Positions 26,668 through 36,361 are shown, counted from the stretch's first letter. The stretch is 64,000 nt of DNA from Mesorhizobium shangrilense (GCF_040537815.1 NZ_JBEWSZ010000003.1:62001-126000), one strand, 5' to 3'. The notes: generated by a model from the letters alone, not told the origin. Program-made: numbers and translations.

Positions 26668-27245
26668 TCAGACGCAGGCGGCGATGGCTTCGGTGAGCGC
26701 GTCGCGCATGTCGCGGTCGTCGGTGATCGGCAGGACCAGCACGACCTCGCAGGCATCGGCGAGCGAAACGGACGCCGAACGAGCCGGCCCGCCTGGACGA
26801 GCATCCGCGTCGACGCGCCTTCGTCGAGGCCGTGGCCCTTCAGGTTGCGCGTGCGTTCGGCGATCCTGACCAGCGTGTCGGCAACTTTGGGCTCGACGCC
26901 GGCCCATGGCGGATGATCTCGGCCTCGACGACCGGGTCGGGAAAGTTGAAATCGAGCGCCGCAAAACGCTGCTTGGTCGATTCCTTCAGATCCTTGATGA
27001 CGCTCTGGTAGCCGGGATTATAGGAGATCACCAACTGGAAGTCGGCATGGGCGTGGATCAGCTCGTTCTTCTTTTCGAGCGGCAGGATGCCCCGGTCGTC
27101 GGCGAGCGGGTGAATGACGACGGTCGTGTCCTGCCTCGCCTCTACGATCTCGTCGAGGTAGCAGATCGCGCCGTGGCGTACCGCGAGCGTCAGCGGCCCG
27201 TCGTGCCAGACGGTGCCGTCCGCGTCGAGCAGATAGCGCCCAAGG
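26668..27245 (-). pseudogene. Decayed cbbQ/norQ-type MoxR AAA+ ATPase gene
   Basis: Fragments in different frames follow the MoxR-family order: a block with [20 protein letters not shown] and PLADDRG (about 27170-27090), [20 protein letters not shown] with [20 protein letters not shown] (about 27040-26910), and DACEVVLVLPITDDRDMRDA with LTEAIAACV at the end (26770-26668). The N-terminal part with Walker A is missing and at least two frameshifts occur. Upstream it is joined to a truncated ANTAR regulator. It is non-functional. Confidence 0.75.
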
Positions 27246-27249
27246 GTCG

Positions 27250-27720
27250 GAGGTTGTCCGCCATGATCAAATGTTTTGCCCGTTCGATGTCGCGCAACGA
27301 ACGAATAGTTTCATCAAGGCGGGCGATCCTGACCCTTTGCCGACGACAAAAAGAGAAGTGGTCCCAGGCGATCGAAAGGGCTGTCAGCACGGCGTGAGGC
27401 AGATAGGCACGGTGGAGAACGGCGTCCGGAAGAGCTGCCTCAAGGGGGCGCATGTCGTAAAGGCCGTTCTGCGGCAAAAGAGCGATCCCGGCGGCGTTTG
27501 CCTCGCCGGGCATCCATGTATAGCGGCGCGAAAGATCGGGCACGAACTGGCAGAGCACGATGTCGGTGTCTTCGCCGATGTGCTCGGGGATCGGCCAGCG
27601 ATGGTTCACGCGCGCCCGCGTCCGCTGCAACTCGCGCAACAGAAAGTGGCCTTGTTCGTCGAGTTCGCCGACCAGCGTGATGGTTATCCGGGAGAACTGA
27701 TCGGGCGATCCGCCGGCCAT
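27250..27720 (-). pseudogene. C-terminally truncated AmiR/NasT-type ANTAR regulator
   Basis: The frame encodes ITITLVGELDEQGHFLLREL, a pseudo-receiver domain through RRYTWMPGEANAAGIALLPQ and LPHAVLTALSIAWDHFSF, and the start of an ANTAR helix, [20 protein letters not shown] then LIMADN. There the RNA-binding ANTAR domain breaks off after about 20 of its 55 residues and joins cbbQ sequence. ANTAR proteins act as antiterminators on leader RNA. Without the domain this one cannot. Confidence 0.7.
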
Positions 27721-27812
27721 CGCCACTCCAACCTTATGCTGGTTTCTGCATGCCGACCATGAACGGGTCGGCGGTCACCTGGGCTTTCGACTGCATCATC
27801 ACGATACCGCAT

Positions 27813-30800
27813 TCAGCCCCTGAGACGGTTTTGCAGTGCCCGCCGATCTGCGACGAGGTTGTCGAGGTTCAGCAGGTCTGGCTGCCGTCTTACGGCCAAT
27901 CGCCTAATCAGCGCCCGCGTGCCATCCACTACAAAGACGCCGCAATCATAACCGTTCTTCTGCTGGCGCATGCTGGCGTCTTGCAGGTTGGCGCCAATCC
28001 GTGCTGCGAGCAGTGCTGCAGGCTCATCATTGTGTCCCTGGGCGGAGTCGTAGTGATAGGCGACCGGCCTTTCCCGCTCGCGGCGGTCAACCAGCAGCAG
28101 CGACCAATGGTCGCCATCGCGATTAGCACTGGCATTGTTCACTGGCAGGAACACGAAGTCGGCCGTATCCCCACCATTCCTAAAGACGATGCGATGGAGT
28201 GCACTTAGCGAGTCGCTATCGGCGCCGTGGCTAAGCTGAAAGGCTATCAGAGGATCAACGAACCGCGTCCGGGTGGCGAGATCCGGATTAGTCCCTCGCA
28301 ACTCCTGCGCCAGGAGCTCGTAATCCCGCTGAATATGGTCGTCGCCGAGCCATTCCCTGGCTCCGAGCACCCGTCCGCTGCGGCCGCCGGAAGAGGCACT
28401 CGTAGCCGAAGCGTTGATCTGAGCATCTGGAACCGAGGATGGGCGAGGATGATGGATAAATTGAGCATCGCGGCTCCCTCGCGGCCCCAACGTGATTGAG
28501 TAGGTCTCACCGTTGATAGAGACCGGCTGCGTAACCATGCGCAAACTCGGCAAGAGCATTTTGTTGTCCAGTACATCGAGCAGGAAATCCGGGACCGGCT
28601 GGGAGCCATGCTGCCAATCCTCACCGACGAGATGTCCGATATCCTCTAGCTCCTGAGGCTCGCCTGATGGCCCGATAAAGAACGGCGGTCTGGCGGCCGG
28701 ACTAGGCACCGGCGCTGACTGAGCATCGTCACGTGTCTCCTGCGGTGTGGACGGCAGATCAAGGAAAAAATCGAGGCCGCCGTAGCTATCTGACGACATA
28801 GCCGGCGGGCCTTCCGGCGTCGGCCACTCACTTGGGTCAAAGTCGGACGGGATCCGTGGCGACCACGATAAGCTCGACCTAGCCGCTTCCGGCCATCCGG
28901 CCTGCGAGCCTTCAAACGTCGGCCACTCATTCGGGTCATAATCGGACGGCATTCGCGGCGACCAGGTCGAGCTCGACCCAGCCGTTTCGTGCCGTCCGGC
29001 CTGCGGGCCTTCCGGCGTCGGCCACTCACTTGGGTCAAAGTCGGACGGGATCTGTGGCGACCACGATGGGCTCGACCCGTCAAGCCGCGGTTCCCGACTC
29101 GGCTGCTTAGGGAAGGCCACACCCAGCGCTCTGTTTGCCTCAACGACTCGTAGGTACTGCCCAAGCTGCTTGAGCCTCATGCCAATTTTTCCTTTGGCTT
29201 TGGTGAAGTCCCGGTAATCTACGTCCAATGACCGTTGCTGCTGATCACTGCCGTTGATTCGGCTCACTATGCTCTCCCTACCGGTAGTTTGGAGCCAGTC
29301 ACTAAACCTACGTTGCCCCGAAGCATTATCCTGGATAGGTTTTCTTCTCTGTCGGGAGGTCCGGTCGGATCCGAGCTTGCTCAGCTCGTCGTTGGCCAGG
29401 CCATTGATGATGCGGGCGTCATCGGGATAAGGACGAAGCAGGGGTTGGGGCTCGACGCCTAGGTACTGCCGAAGCTGACCGAGTGAGGCCTTCCGTTTTG
29501 TGGCTTTGGTGAAGTCCACATGATCTGATTTCAACGACGCTTGCTGCTGAGCACTGCCGTCGATTCGGCTCACTATGCTCTCCCTGCTCTCCCTTTGGAG
29601 CCAATCACTAAACGCACGTAGCTTGGAAGCCATGATTGAGACGGCGGCTTTCTGTTCGCGAGTCGCGTCGGGTCCAAGCTTGGCCAGGGCTTCGTCTTGT
29701 AGGCCATCGATGGTGGGGACGTCCTCCGGATGAGCGTACAATGTTCCGCGCCCCATCAGGCGGGGTCCGGCACCGACTGCTAGGGGCCTCTCAGCCCCGA
29801 CCCTCCGGAGATGAGATAGTGCCGCGTCGAGACGGTCCCGACCGTCCCCACCAATTGCGGTGTACTCCTCGATGTCGATGGCTAGTGACCTTGGCTCGTT
29901 AAAAGCCCGAGTAGTCAGTGGACCCTTGTTCTCATTTCGAAGCCAACGAGCAAACGCCTTAAGAACCTGCACATTGGACTTGACGGTAGGCGCGGGAACC
30001 CTTCCGGTCCCTCGACCTCTGCTACCATCTGGAACAATATTGTACGCTTTGACTTCTTCCGCGAACTGTCGGATGATCCGCTCGTCTTGGGGATGCATCG
30101 GTTGGTCTTGCGCATCCACCCACGCGGGGGTGGATATGGGATTTCCGGCTCGGAAAAGCTGGAGTGTGTCCAATGCTCCACCCAAATAATTGCTGCTATT
30201 GGCGCTCGCCACTTTCATAAAGCCAGCCTTATAGGCTTCCAGCATTTCAGCGTCGCCAAGCAGGTCTTCCAGTGTCACGCCTTCGGGCTGAAGGAATTCG
30301 CTAAACATTCTGAGAGCGGTCACGTAGTTCTGAATGGTCTTAGGCCTACGGTTCTCGCCCTCCAACGCCACCTTGAATTCTCCAATGAGCTCGAGGTCCG
30401 CGTCGGACGGGCGGCTCCGCTTGGCGAAATCCATGCGAAGCTCTGAATACACGTCCGACGCCGAGCCGCCGGACGACTTTTCGTAACGACTGCCCCCGAA
30501 GGCTTTGCCGAGCCCCGATTTAACACGCGACCAAAGTCCTCCGCTCTTCTTATCCTTTGTCCGCGCGACAGGCCCCGGTTCCGATGGCACTGTGTAGCGC
30601 GTGCTACTAAATGGCCTGTCACGCAAGTCAGACTGCGAGGCCTTCGCAGTCGAGCCAAGGTGAGCGCGAGGAATATCGACGCTGTACCGCGTACTGCTGA
30701 ACCAATTGTCCTGCAGGTTGGATTGCGGCGGCATCCGCATCGAACCGCCGACGTCAGTACGCTGGATACTTCCATGCGCCTCTTCGGGTCGAGTGTTGGG

Positions 30801-31025
30801 CGAACCAGCATCACCGGAGCTCTCATCCGAGGAACTGAGCTGCAAGTCGCTCAGTTGCCGCTCAAAGCTCGCTTGACCGGCAGGCATATTGTCCGACTGT
30901 TGCCTCGCCCGCTGCTGCTCTTGCAGGGCAGCGTATTGGTGCATCCAAGCGTTGGTATTGAATGGATCGTAATTGGATTCCACGCTACTCTCCCTAGATA
31001 CGATAGCCTTGCGTTGGTCAGACAT
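27813..31025 (-). CDS. NopD-like type III effector with C-terminal Ulp1 SUMO-protease domain
   Basis: This is a 1070-residue protein. The last 190 residues form a Ulp1/C48 cysteine protease with an intact active site: His973 in GDHWSLLLVD, Asp993 in YHYDSA, Gln1022 and Cys1028 in RQQKNGYDCGVFVVDGTRA. The central part (residues about 200-640) contains four related helical units with FSEFLQ, FARWLR, FSDWLQ and FSDWLQ cores, resembling the SAM-like N-terminal domain of phage integrases. Residues about 650-750 hold three 33-residue repeats (WSPxIPSDFDPSEWPTPEG), followed by DLPSTP, similar to a DLNxxP-type EAR motif. That layout matches rhizobial NopD and Xanthomonas XopD, which enter plant cells and remove SUMO. 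AGGAG precedes ATG 31025, and a tts box lies just upstream. Confidence 0.9.
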   Translation of the reverse strand: MSDQRKAIVSRESSVESNYDPFNTNAWMHQYAALQEQQRARQQSDNMPAGQASFERQLSDLQLSSSDESSGDAGSPNTRPEEAHGSIQRTDVGGSMRMPPQSNLQDNWFSSTRYSVDIPRAHLGSTAKASQSDLRDRPFSSTRYTVPSEPGPVARTKDKKSGGLWSRVKSGLGKAFGGSRYEKSSGGSASDVYSELRMDFAKRSRPSDADLELIGEFKVALEGENRRPKTIQNYVTALRMFSEFLQPEGVTLEDLLGDAEMLEAYKAGFMKVASANSSNYLGGALDTLQLFRAGNPISTPAWVDAQDQPMHPQDERIIRQFAEEVKAYNIVPDGSRGRGTGRVPAPTVKSNVQVLKAFARWLRNENKGPLTTRAFNEPRSLAIDIEEYTAIGGDGRDRLDAALSHLRRVGAERPLAVGAGPRLMGRGTLYAHPEDVPTIDGLQDEALAKLGPDATREQKAAVSIMASKLRAFSDWLQRESRESIVSRIDGSAQQQASLKSDHVDFTKATKRKASLGQLRQYLGVEPQPLLRPYPDDARIINGLANDELSKLGSDRTSRQRRKPIQDNASGQRRFSDWLQTTGRESIVSRINGSDQQQRSLDVDYRDFTKAKGKIGMRLKQLGQYLRVVEANRALGVAFPKQPSREPRLDGSSPSWSPQIPSDFDPSEWPTPEGPQAGRHETAGSSSTWSPRMPSDYDPNEWPTFEGSQAGWPEAARSSLSWSPRIPSDFDPSEWPTPEGPPAMSSDSYGGLDFFLDLPSTPQETRDDAQSAPVPSPAARPPFFIGPSGEPQELEDIGHLVGEDWQHGSQPVPDFLLDVLDNKMLLPSLRMVTQPVSINGETYSITLGPRGSRDAQFIHHPRPSSVPDAQINASATSASSGGRSGRVLGAREWLGDDHIQRDYELLAQELRGTNPDLATRTRFVDPLIAFQLSHGADSDSLSALHRIVFRNGGDTADFVFLPVNNASANRDGDHWSLLLVDRRERERPVAYHYDSAQGHNDEPAALLAARIGANLQDASMRQQKNGYDCGVFVVDGTRALIRRLAVRRQPDLLNLDNLVADRRALQNRLRG
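28779..29075 (-). repeat. Three tandem 99-base repeats inside the NopD-like gene
   Basis: Units at 28977-29075, 28878-28976 and 28779-28877 each encode 33 residues built on SWSPxIPSDFDPSEWPTPEG. The marker CGGCCACTCA recurs at 29019, 28920 and 28821, exactly 99 bases apart. The first and third units are closest and the second has diverged (SDYDPNEWPTFEG). Exact phasing suggests recent unequal recombination; repeat number probably varies between strains. Confidence 0.9.
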
Positions 31026-31044
31026 CCGCGTCTCCTAAACACAT

Positions 31045-31073
31045 AGCAGCGCCAGCTTTCGACAAGCTGACGA
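31045..31073 (-). promoter_or_regulatory. tts box for the type III secretion activator TtsI
   Basis: On the minus strand, 31071-31054 reads GTCAGCTTGTCGAAAGCT, which matches the core of the rhizobial tts box. It points towards the NopD-like gene whose start codon is at 31025. TtsI activates effector genes in response to flavonoids via NodD. The box ends only about 20-28 bases before the start codon, closer than I would expect. Confidence 0.88.
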
Positions 31074-31313
31074 ACCTCCTACGGGGGCATGTCGCAAGAT
31101 CCGGGTAGCAAGAAGCGGTGGCAGGTCGATGTGCCTTTGCCGCGAGGTGAACGATGGAAGCGGCGCCTGCCATGGGTGCTACCCCAGCGCCGGCGTTAGC
31201 GCTAGGATCGACTGCGTCAGGATTGAAGCTGCCTTTAGCGAACTGCCTATGACAGGCCGGGAGTGCCACAACGAAATAAGGAAGGCCTTGAAGGGTACGG
31301 TAGGGGTTGCCTA

Positions 31314-31852
31314 TCAGCCGCTCTCGGATTTTGGTGCGAGAATGAAATCGAAAACTGGCTCAGGCTGACCAGGCATCGACTCCCGCAAAACAGCCGGGGA
31401 AGTTTTGGCCGCTTCGGCATATACTGCAAGCGCGGCAGTTTTCATTCCGAGTGCGGCCTCAAAGCCCCGGTTCGGCAGATCCGTCACTTGGCGAAAAAGC
31501 GTCGCAGCCCTTGTCGCATGGCGCGCGGCAGCGACCCGCTTTCCCTCGCGGAGTTTCACCCCGGCCGCCGCTAACAGGATTAATCCCTTGAAGAGCAGGC
31601 GATGCTGAGTGCTTTGTTTCGCAGCGTGCCAAATGGGCTCCCAAGCCTCGTGAGCTTCCCAGTAATAGCCGTGGTTGAAAAGGTCGATACCCCATCGAAA
31701 CTCGTTTGAGCTGAGTGCTTCGTCAATGGCAACGGCCACCGGGTCGCTTTGGTAACTGTGACCCAGGGGTCGCGCACAGGATGCGGATGTTTGCCAGGCA
31801 GGTATGCGTAGCTGGGGAAATTCTTTTCGGGCAGCAAGCGAGAACGTGACAT
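31314..31852 (-). pseudogene. DUF309-family protein gene with a frameshift
   Basis: Residues FNHGYYWEAHEAWEPIWHAA followed by GLILLAAAGVKLREGKRVAA are the DUF309 signature, and this frame continues to a stop at 31314. The normal N-terminus, LLPEKNFPSYAYLPGKHPHP then VRDP, is also present but in another frame (31850-31760). GHSYQSDP follows in the first frame, so one frameshift lies near 31755, in a run of C. With one base corrected the protein would be about 179 residues. The role of DUF309 is unknown. A sequencing error is possible. Confidence 0.65.
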
Positions 31853-32128
31853 ACACCCAGCAATCATGAAAGCCACGTCGATGGCAATTCATGTCGCATG
31901 GAATTTGATGGGATAGCTGCGCGCGCCCGTTCCACAGGACCTATCTCCCCGGCGCCCCCTCCTGACGCTTAAGTTGCCAGTGATCGAAGCGGTGACGTGG
32001 TCAGCGAGCACGAAAACTTGCGGCACGCACGTGGAGATTAAGTCGCAATTTGGTCGATTATACCTCCATCGCGCCCTATTGGAACCGCGCAGGAATTTGG
32101 CCGCCAGGTAAGAGCAGCGCCGGGTCGG

Positions 32129-32515
32129 CTAGAGACGGGCGAAGTGACCTGAGCGACGAAGCTTCGCTAGCAGGATGCTGGCCGTTCCGCAGTGGTCAAG
32201 CCTCGCTTGCTCACGCAGCGGAGACGCATTCCAGGCAGCCAATTCTGCCACCAGAAGTGCGGTGTCTCCGTTTATCGATGCGCATCTAAGGTGTCCGTTC
32301 TTCTCCATCACGATTATCGCCGTGCCGGTTTCGCCGTAGCCAATCGCAGCCATCCGCTGGACCCAGGTATCGCCGTCGACGCGAACATCGAACAGAACCG
32401 ACCCTGCGGTTTTTTCCGCGGCGTCAGCCACACGATCATAGAACGGTCGATTGAGGCCCTCGATATTGCCGAGTGACTGTTCGAACAGGGCCAATTCAAC
32501 ATGCTCCGCCACCAT
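32129..32515 (-). CDS. Uncharacterised protein
   Basis: This 128-residue frame has a composition typical of a real soluble protein: MVAEHVELALFEQSLGNIEG, FYDRVADAAEKTAGSVLFDV, DTWVQRMAAIGYGETGTAII and GHLRCASINGDTALLVAELA. The frame stays open to 32560, but the earlier residues are Arg/Ser-rich and unlike the rest. I do not recognise a family and see no membrane segment or motif. Confidence 0.4.
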   Translation of the reverse strand: MVAEHVELALFEQSLGNIEGLNRPFYDRVADAAEKTAGSVLFDVRVDGDTWVQRMAAIGYGETGTAIIVMEKNGHLRCASINGDTALLVAELAAWNASPLREQARLDHCGTASILLAKLRRSGHFARL

Positions 32516-32900
32516 GGCTGGGAGAGTGCGCGCCGGCTGGCTCGATCGGCAAGACGCCAACGCTGATTATCCACACACCAGCCGCCTACACGGCTTTTTT
32601 ATAGTCAACAACAGGCGCGCCTCCGCGTAAGCACCGTTGTGCCGGCGACTGAGAGCAAGATCTACTCGACGCGCTCGAAATGGGTCAGGGCGCACGACAA
32701 TCCCGTCGAGACAATGCGCACGATCGCGGAAGGTCAGTCTTTCTGATCGGCAACGGGCAGATTGGTGCCCGTGGACGTCTGGAAACACAGCGCGACACAA
32801 CCTCGAGCGATTTTGCGACCCGCTCGCGGGCGTTCCGTCGAGACCAGCCCGTAAATTGTGTATTGCAATATCTTCGTAAGGGCCGTGGGCAATGCGCCGT
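32516..32900. other. Gap without a supported gene
   Basis: Open frames on both strands here are Arg-rich, lack ribosome binding sites and resemble no known protein. No terminator or repeat stands out. Confidence 0.4.
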
Positions 32901-33497
32901 CTAGGCGAGGCGAATGCTCCGGACTTCCAAGCCTTTCTTGCCTTGCCCGCATTCGACAAAAACCTTTTGTCCCTCCACCAGCACGCTGAGCCCTGAGCGG
33001 GTCAGGGTGCTGGCATGAACGAAGATGTCCTTCTCACCGTTGTCAGGAGCAATGAAGCCGAAGCCCTTTTCGGGTTTGTACCACTTGACCCTGCCACGGC
33101 GCTCTAGCTGCGCTCCCGTCTCGACCATGGTCCCGCCAGCGACGCGCGTATGTGACGGAGTTTTCGCGATCTGATCGCCGATCTCCAGCACCTGCGCGAC
33201 TTGATGACCTTTTGGACTTTTTTCGACCGTGATCTTCAGAAGCGTCCCCGCGGTAACATCTCGGCTTCCGGCCGCCTCCAACACTCGGGCGTGCAGATAG
33301 GCCTCCGTGCCGTCTGACAGTTTCACGAAGCCAAAACCCTTGCTGGCTGTGAACCACAATACCTCGGCGTCGACGGGGTGCGCAGTCACGGTCGCCGGGC
33401 GCTGAAAGTAGCTTGGCTCGGAGGTCCGTTCCGAAAAGGAAACGGGGTCATCGTCATGGCGATGCCCGCGTGGCTCGCGATGGTCTCGATATTTGCC
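32901..33497 (-). CDS. Protein with two cold-shock domains
   Basis: This roughly 198-residue protein has two nucleic-acid-binding cold-shock domains. The first, near residue 45, reads VLWFTASKGFGFVKLSDGTE AYLHARVLEAAG in sequence, with RNP1-like KGFGFV. The second, near residue 130, reads GRVKWYKPEKGFGFIAPDNG EKDIFVHASTLTR in sequence, with KGFGFI and DIFVHAS. The hydrophilic N-terminus is His/Arg-rich. Double-CSD proteins of this length are common in Rhizobiales, unlike the 70-residue CspA type. It probably binds RNA or single-stranded DNA. Starts at 33518, 33503 and 33497 are all possible. Confidence 0.85.
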   Translation of the reverse strand, partial: GKYRDHREPRGHRHDDDPVSFSERTSEPSYFQRPATVTAHPVDAEVLWFTASKGFGFVKLSDGTEAYLHARVLEAAGSRDVTAGTLLKITVEKSPKGHQVAQVLEIGDQIAKTPSHTRVAGGTMVETGAQLERRGRVKWYKPEKGFGFIAPDNGEKDIFVHASTLTRSGLSVLVEGQKVFVECGQGKKGLEVRSIRLA

Positions 33498-34921
33498 CAT
33501 GATCATCTCGACTGGCATGGATGGCGAACTACGCTACCGTCAAGATAATCTCAATCGGGCGACGCGTTTATGTCAAATGGCCGTGATGGCCGCATCGGTG
33601 CCCGGCCTATCGGTCGAACCCTTTGAAACTAGATTCATTTCACCTGAAACAATAGTGCCGGCGAGTCGATTTATTGACTCGCATAGGCTGTGCTGGAGTG
33701 CGAGTGCGATGATGGCGGCGCGGCCGAACTGGAAGGGCTTTATCAAATTCGGAGAGGTTGCCGGCGCGTTGCGCCGTGCGCGAAGCCGGCTGTTTGTATT
33801 CGAGAAGCCTCCGAAGAATGCAGCCACATGACAGCGAATGATTTTGCAGTGGTTTGCCGATCACTCGCAACGGCTGGGCTGGCCCTTCTCCAACGAAAGC
33901 GAGTTCCAGCGCTTTGCAAAAAACGGAAGAGCTCCCGTTTCCTCTTTTCGGAATCCGCTGAAAAGTCTTCAGCCAAAACCTGACAATTGTGGTCCTCCTA
34001 TCGTATTTCCCAAGGCCATCGCACGGTAGAGTGACGGCGCTTCGCCGCGCGCGGCAGGGAATGGCAGAATGCCATGCCAAACACGGCAAGACGGCGTAGA
34101 CCGTCAGGCTCTTCAAGCAAGAATATTCTCCAGGGGATTGTCATCATTGATCCGGCTGTCGGGAGGCTCGGGAGGCTGAAAGTGGGCGAGGGCTATGATA
34201 TGGTCAGGGACGGGACGCATTGTTTCCGCCAGTCACCTGCACGGATCACCTCCCAAAAATGGCGGGCCGGTTCCGGCATAGAGACGCCGTCGCGGGATTT
34301 TCGCGACCCTGGAGGCTTCGCTGTCTGTTGCCCGCAGGGCGAAGCTCGCAGCCGATGAGGGACCTGCCGGGGGCAGCCCGAACCGTGCGCGACGAGAACC
34401 GCGATCTTTGCCGCTCTCTAAGAGGATCTCCAGCGCGACGGCCAACCGTTGTTCGAGGCGCTACGTCGGCTCGATGTAGCGTAGTGCGGGCGATCGCGGC
34501 CGGTTGGCCGAAAAGCCAGCTGTGCGACACCATCTCAAGGCGCCTTGGTGGATTTGAGAGGCTCGGCGCTGACATCGGCTGAGGGTGCCGAATTTAGCAG
34601 CGATGCCGAAAGCGTGGTGCGGGCGACCACCGTCTTGCGAGCGAGCTTGTCGAGCTCTCCCTCATCCGTGACGCCGACCCCCTAGTGATAGATGATTTCG
34701 GATGCATGCTACTCGCGATCCGCCTCGGTTTCGTCCGAAACATTGATCAAATACGCGCCCGAGTAGCGCGATTTCTTCGGCAGGGAGCACCTCCCCGCTA
34801 AAGGGCATTGGGTCTCCTCAAAACAGGTGGCAGTGACAAAGGCGCGCTTGCGAAGCTATGACGACCGCCGTCCTGTCTTTCAGCATGATTTTCCGAGCGA
34901 TCTTCCGCGCGTCGGGCGCCG
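33498..34921. other. Long gene-poor stretch with possible remnants
   Basis: No intact gene is supported over about 1.4 kb. A short ku-like fragment lies at 33709-33765. Near 34570-34690 the minus strand reads GVTDEGELDKLARKTVVART followed by TLSASLLNSAP up to a stop, which looks like the C-terminus of an unidentified protein. Everything else is Arg/Ser-rich noise in all frames. Confidence 0.45.
33709..33765 (+). pseudogene. Very short fragment resembling the start of a Ku gene
   Basis: The frame reads MMAARPNWKGFIKFGEVAGA, close to the opening of bacterial Ku end-joining proteins (MAxRxNWKGFLxxGEVxCPVALY). Similarity ends after about 18 residues, probably at a frameshift, and no further Ku sequence follows. 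The match is short and low in confidence. Confidence 0.3.
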
Positions 34922-35524
34922 TCAGACTGCTCGTCGATAAGTCCAGAGCTGTGCGGGCGGGATGTTGCGGACGACGAAATCATAGTGAGACACGACGTAG
35001 CGGTCGGGCATTTTGATCACCGGCGACAAGGGCCCGTAGGTGATTTGAATCACAGGTCGCCCAACAGGAATGCGGGCCAGCAAATCCTCGAGCAAGGCAA
35101 TGCGCTGTTCCATCGGAAAGCTCAACATCGGCACCGCACTTATGACACAGTCGAATTGCTCCCCGCTCCGCTCGGCAAGCACTTCCCCCAGCGCGAACGC
35201 ATCGCCCAATCGAAAATCCACGCCTGGAAAGCCTCGCGTCAAGCGATGATAGAAATCTTTCGAATATTCGACCGAAATCAGCTGATGCGGCTTGATGCCT
35301 CTTTCCAGGATAGCCTTGGTGATGACGCCTGTTCCGGCGCCAAGTTCAAGAACCGGCATTCCCGATGCTGGATTAATCACGCTTGCCATCCGGCGCGCGG
35401 CATGCACAGACGTTGGCATGAGCGCGCCAACACGTTTCTTATCCTTCTGCCAGCCCTTGAAGAATTGCACTTCCTCTTCAAACTTCCTGCCGAGGCGCTC
35501 CTTCAATCGAAAGACCATATCCAC
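34922..35524 (-). CDS. pmtA: Phospholipid N-methyltransferase (rhizobial PmtA)
   Basis: This 200-residue SAM-dependent methyltransferase begins MDMVFRLKERLGRKFEEEVQ and continues FFKGWQKDKKRVGALMPTS. The SAM-binding motif VLELGAGTGVITKAIL is near residue 60, with LISVEYSKDFYHRL after it and FDCVISAVPMLSFPMEQRIA near 125. Length and motifs match the small rhizobial PmtA that methylates phosphatidylethanolamine to phosphatidylcholine, a lipid needed for efficient symbiosis. It stands alone. A plasmid-borne copy beside a type III effector suggests an accessory paralogue of a chromosomal gene, but that cannot be tested here. Confidence 0.82.
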   Translation of the reverse strand: MDMVFRLKERLGRKFEEEVQFFKGWQKDKKRVGALMPTSVHAARRMASVINPASGMPVLELGAGTGVITKAILERGIKPHQLISVEYSKDFYHRLTRGFPGVDFRLGDAFALGEVLAERSGEQFDCVISAVPMLSFPMEQRIALLEDLLARIPVGRPVIQITYGPLSPVIKMPDRYVVSHYDFVVRNIPPAQLWTYRRAV

Positions 35525-36361
35525 TCCCTGCTACGGCTATTTGCCTGGGTCATGTTGACGACGCACGTTTGTACAAGCCTTGCGGCATTTTCAAGCCTGG
35601 CTACGACGGGTTTCTCTCTCCTGAGAGCGTAGTTTCATCTGATGATCTGCCTGTTGGCTTAGACTCCGGCGGGGAAAAGCGCACTGGAATATCATCGCAC
35701 CAGCAGGATTGCCAGCGCGTCATAAGGCCCGCTATGTCTCCCATCCAACCCCCGAATGGCAACTCGCTTTGACGAGGGCTGGACCTTGCAGTCCGTATGC
35801 GGCTGCCCCAGGTGACCCGTCTCATTCGATGGAGGCTTTCGTGCGAGAAAGCCCGGCACGTCCCGTATGCGTGATCGCCCGGGCGCATTGGGCTGCTAAT
35901 TTCTTTATCCGTTCGCTTCCGCAGCGATGCCCCCCGGTAGGCCAGCAGGCCGAGTCCAAACATACTGCTGCAAGAGGGGCTCACCAGGTGGCAAAAGAAC
36001 CTGCATCGTTCCGACCATTGCGTACGAAACGCTTGATGCATCTTCCGGCCTTGACCCGCCACCAGGAAGCGGCTCCGCCCTCTCCCGAAAAGCTGGCTCA
36101 TAAGAATGCCGGTCGATCGCGCAACCTCCAAACACTGGCCCCGGCCTCAACGTCGCTGCGACCAGCCGTCCCCTCCCCTCTCGAGACCAGCTTCGGCGCT
36201 GCTCGACCGACGTGATCACCTCGATCTGATGCTTCGTCAAATGACTACTTCCCAGTGCTTGCACTAGGACTTGCGGCCTACAGCTTACCCGAGCAAAGCG
36301 GCCGTCACCGTCGGGATGCGAGACAACCAGACCATCGCTCCCAAAGTGCCGGTTCTGCTAT
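35525..36361. other. Gene-free stretch with a small hairpin
   Basis: No frame shows protein character. GGCTTTC and GAAAGCC (35834-35853, 6-base loop) form a perfect 7-base stem without a following T run. The region may be a decayed mobile element, but no transposase or intron-encoded protein motif can be read. Confidence 0.4.

Noticed and set aside
35709..36131. Possible group II intron or IS remnant around the hairpin at 35834-35853
   Set aside because: No reverse transcriptase/maturase or transposase motif is readable, and a 7-base stem alone is not enough.
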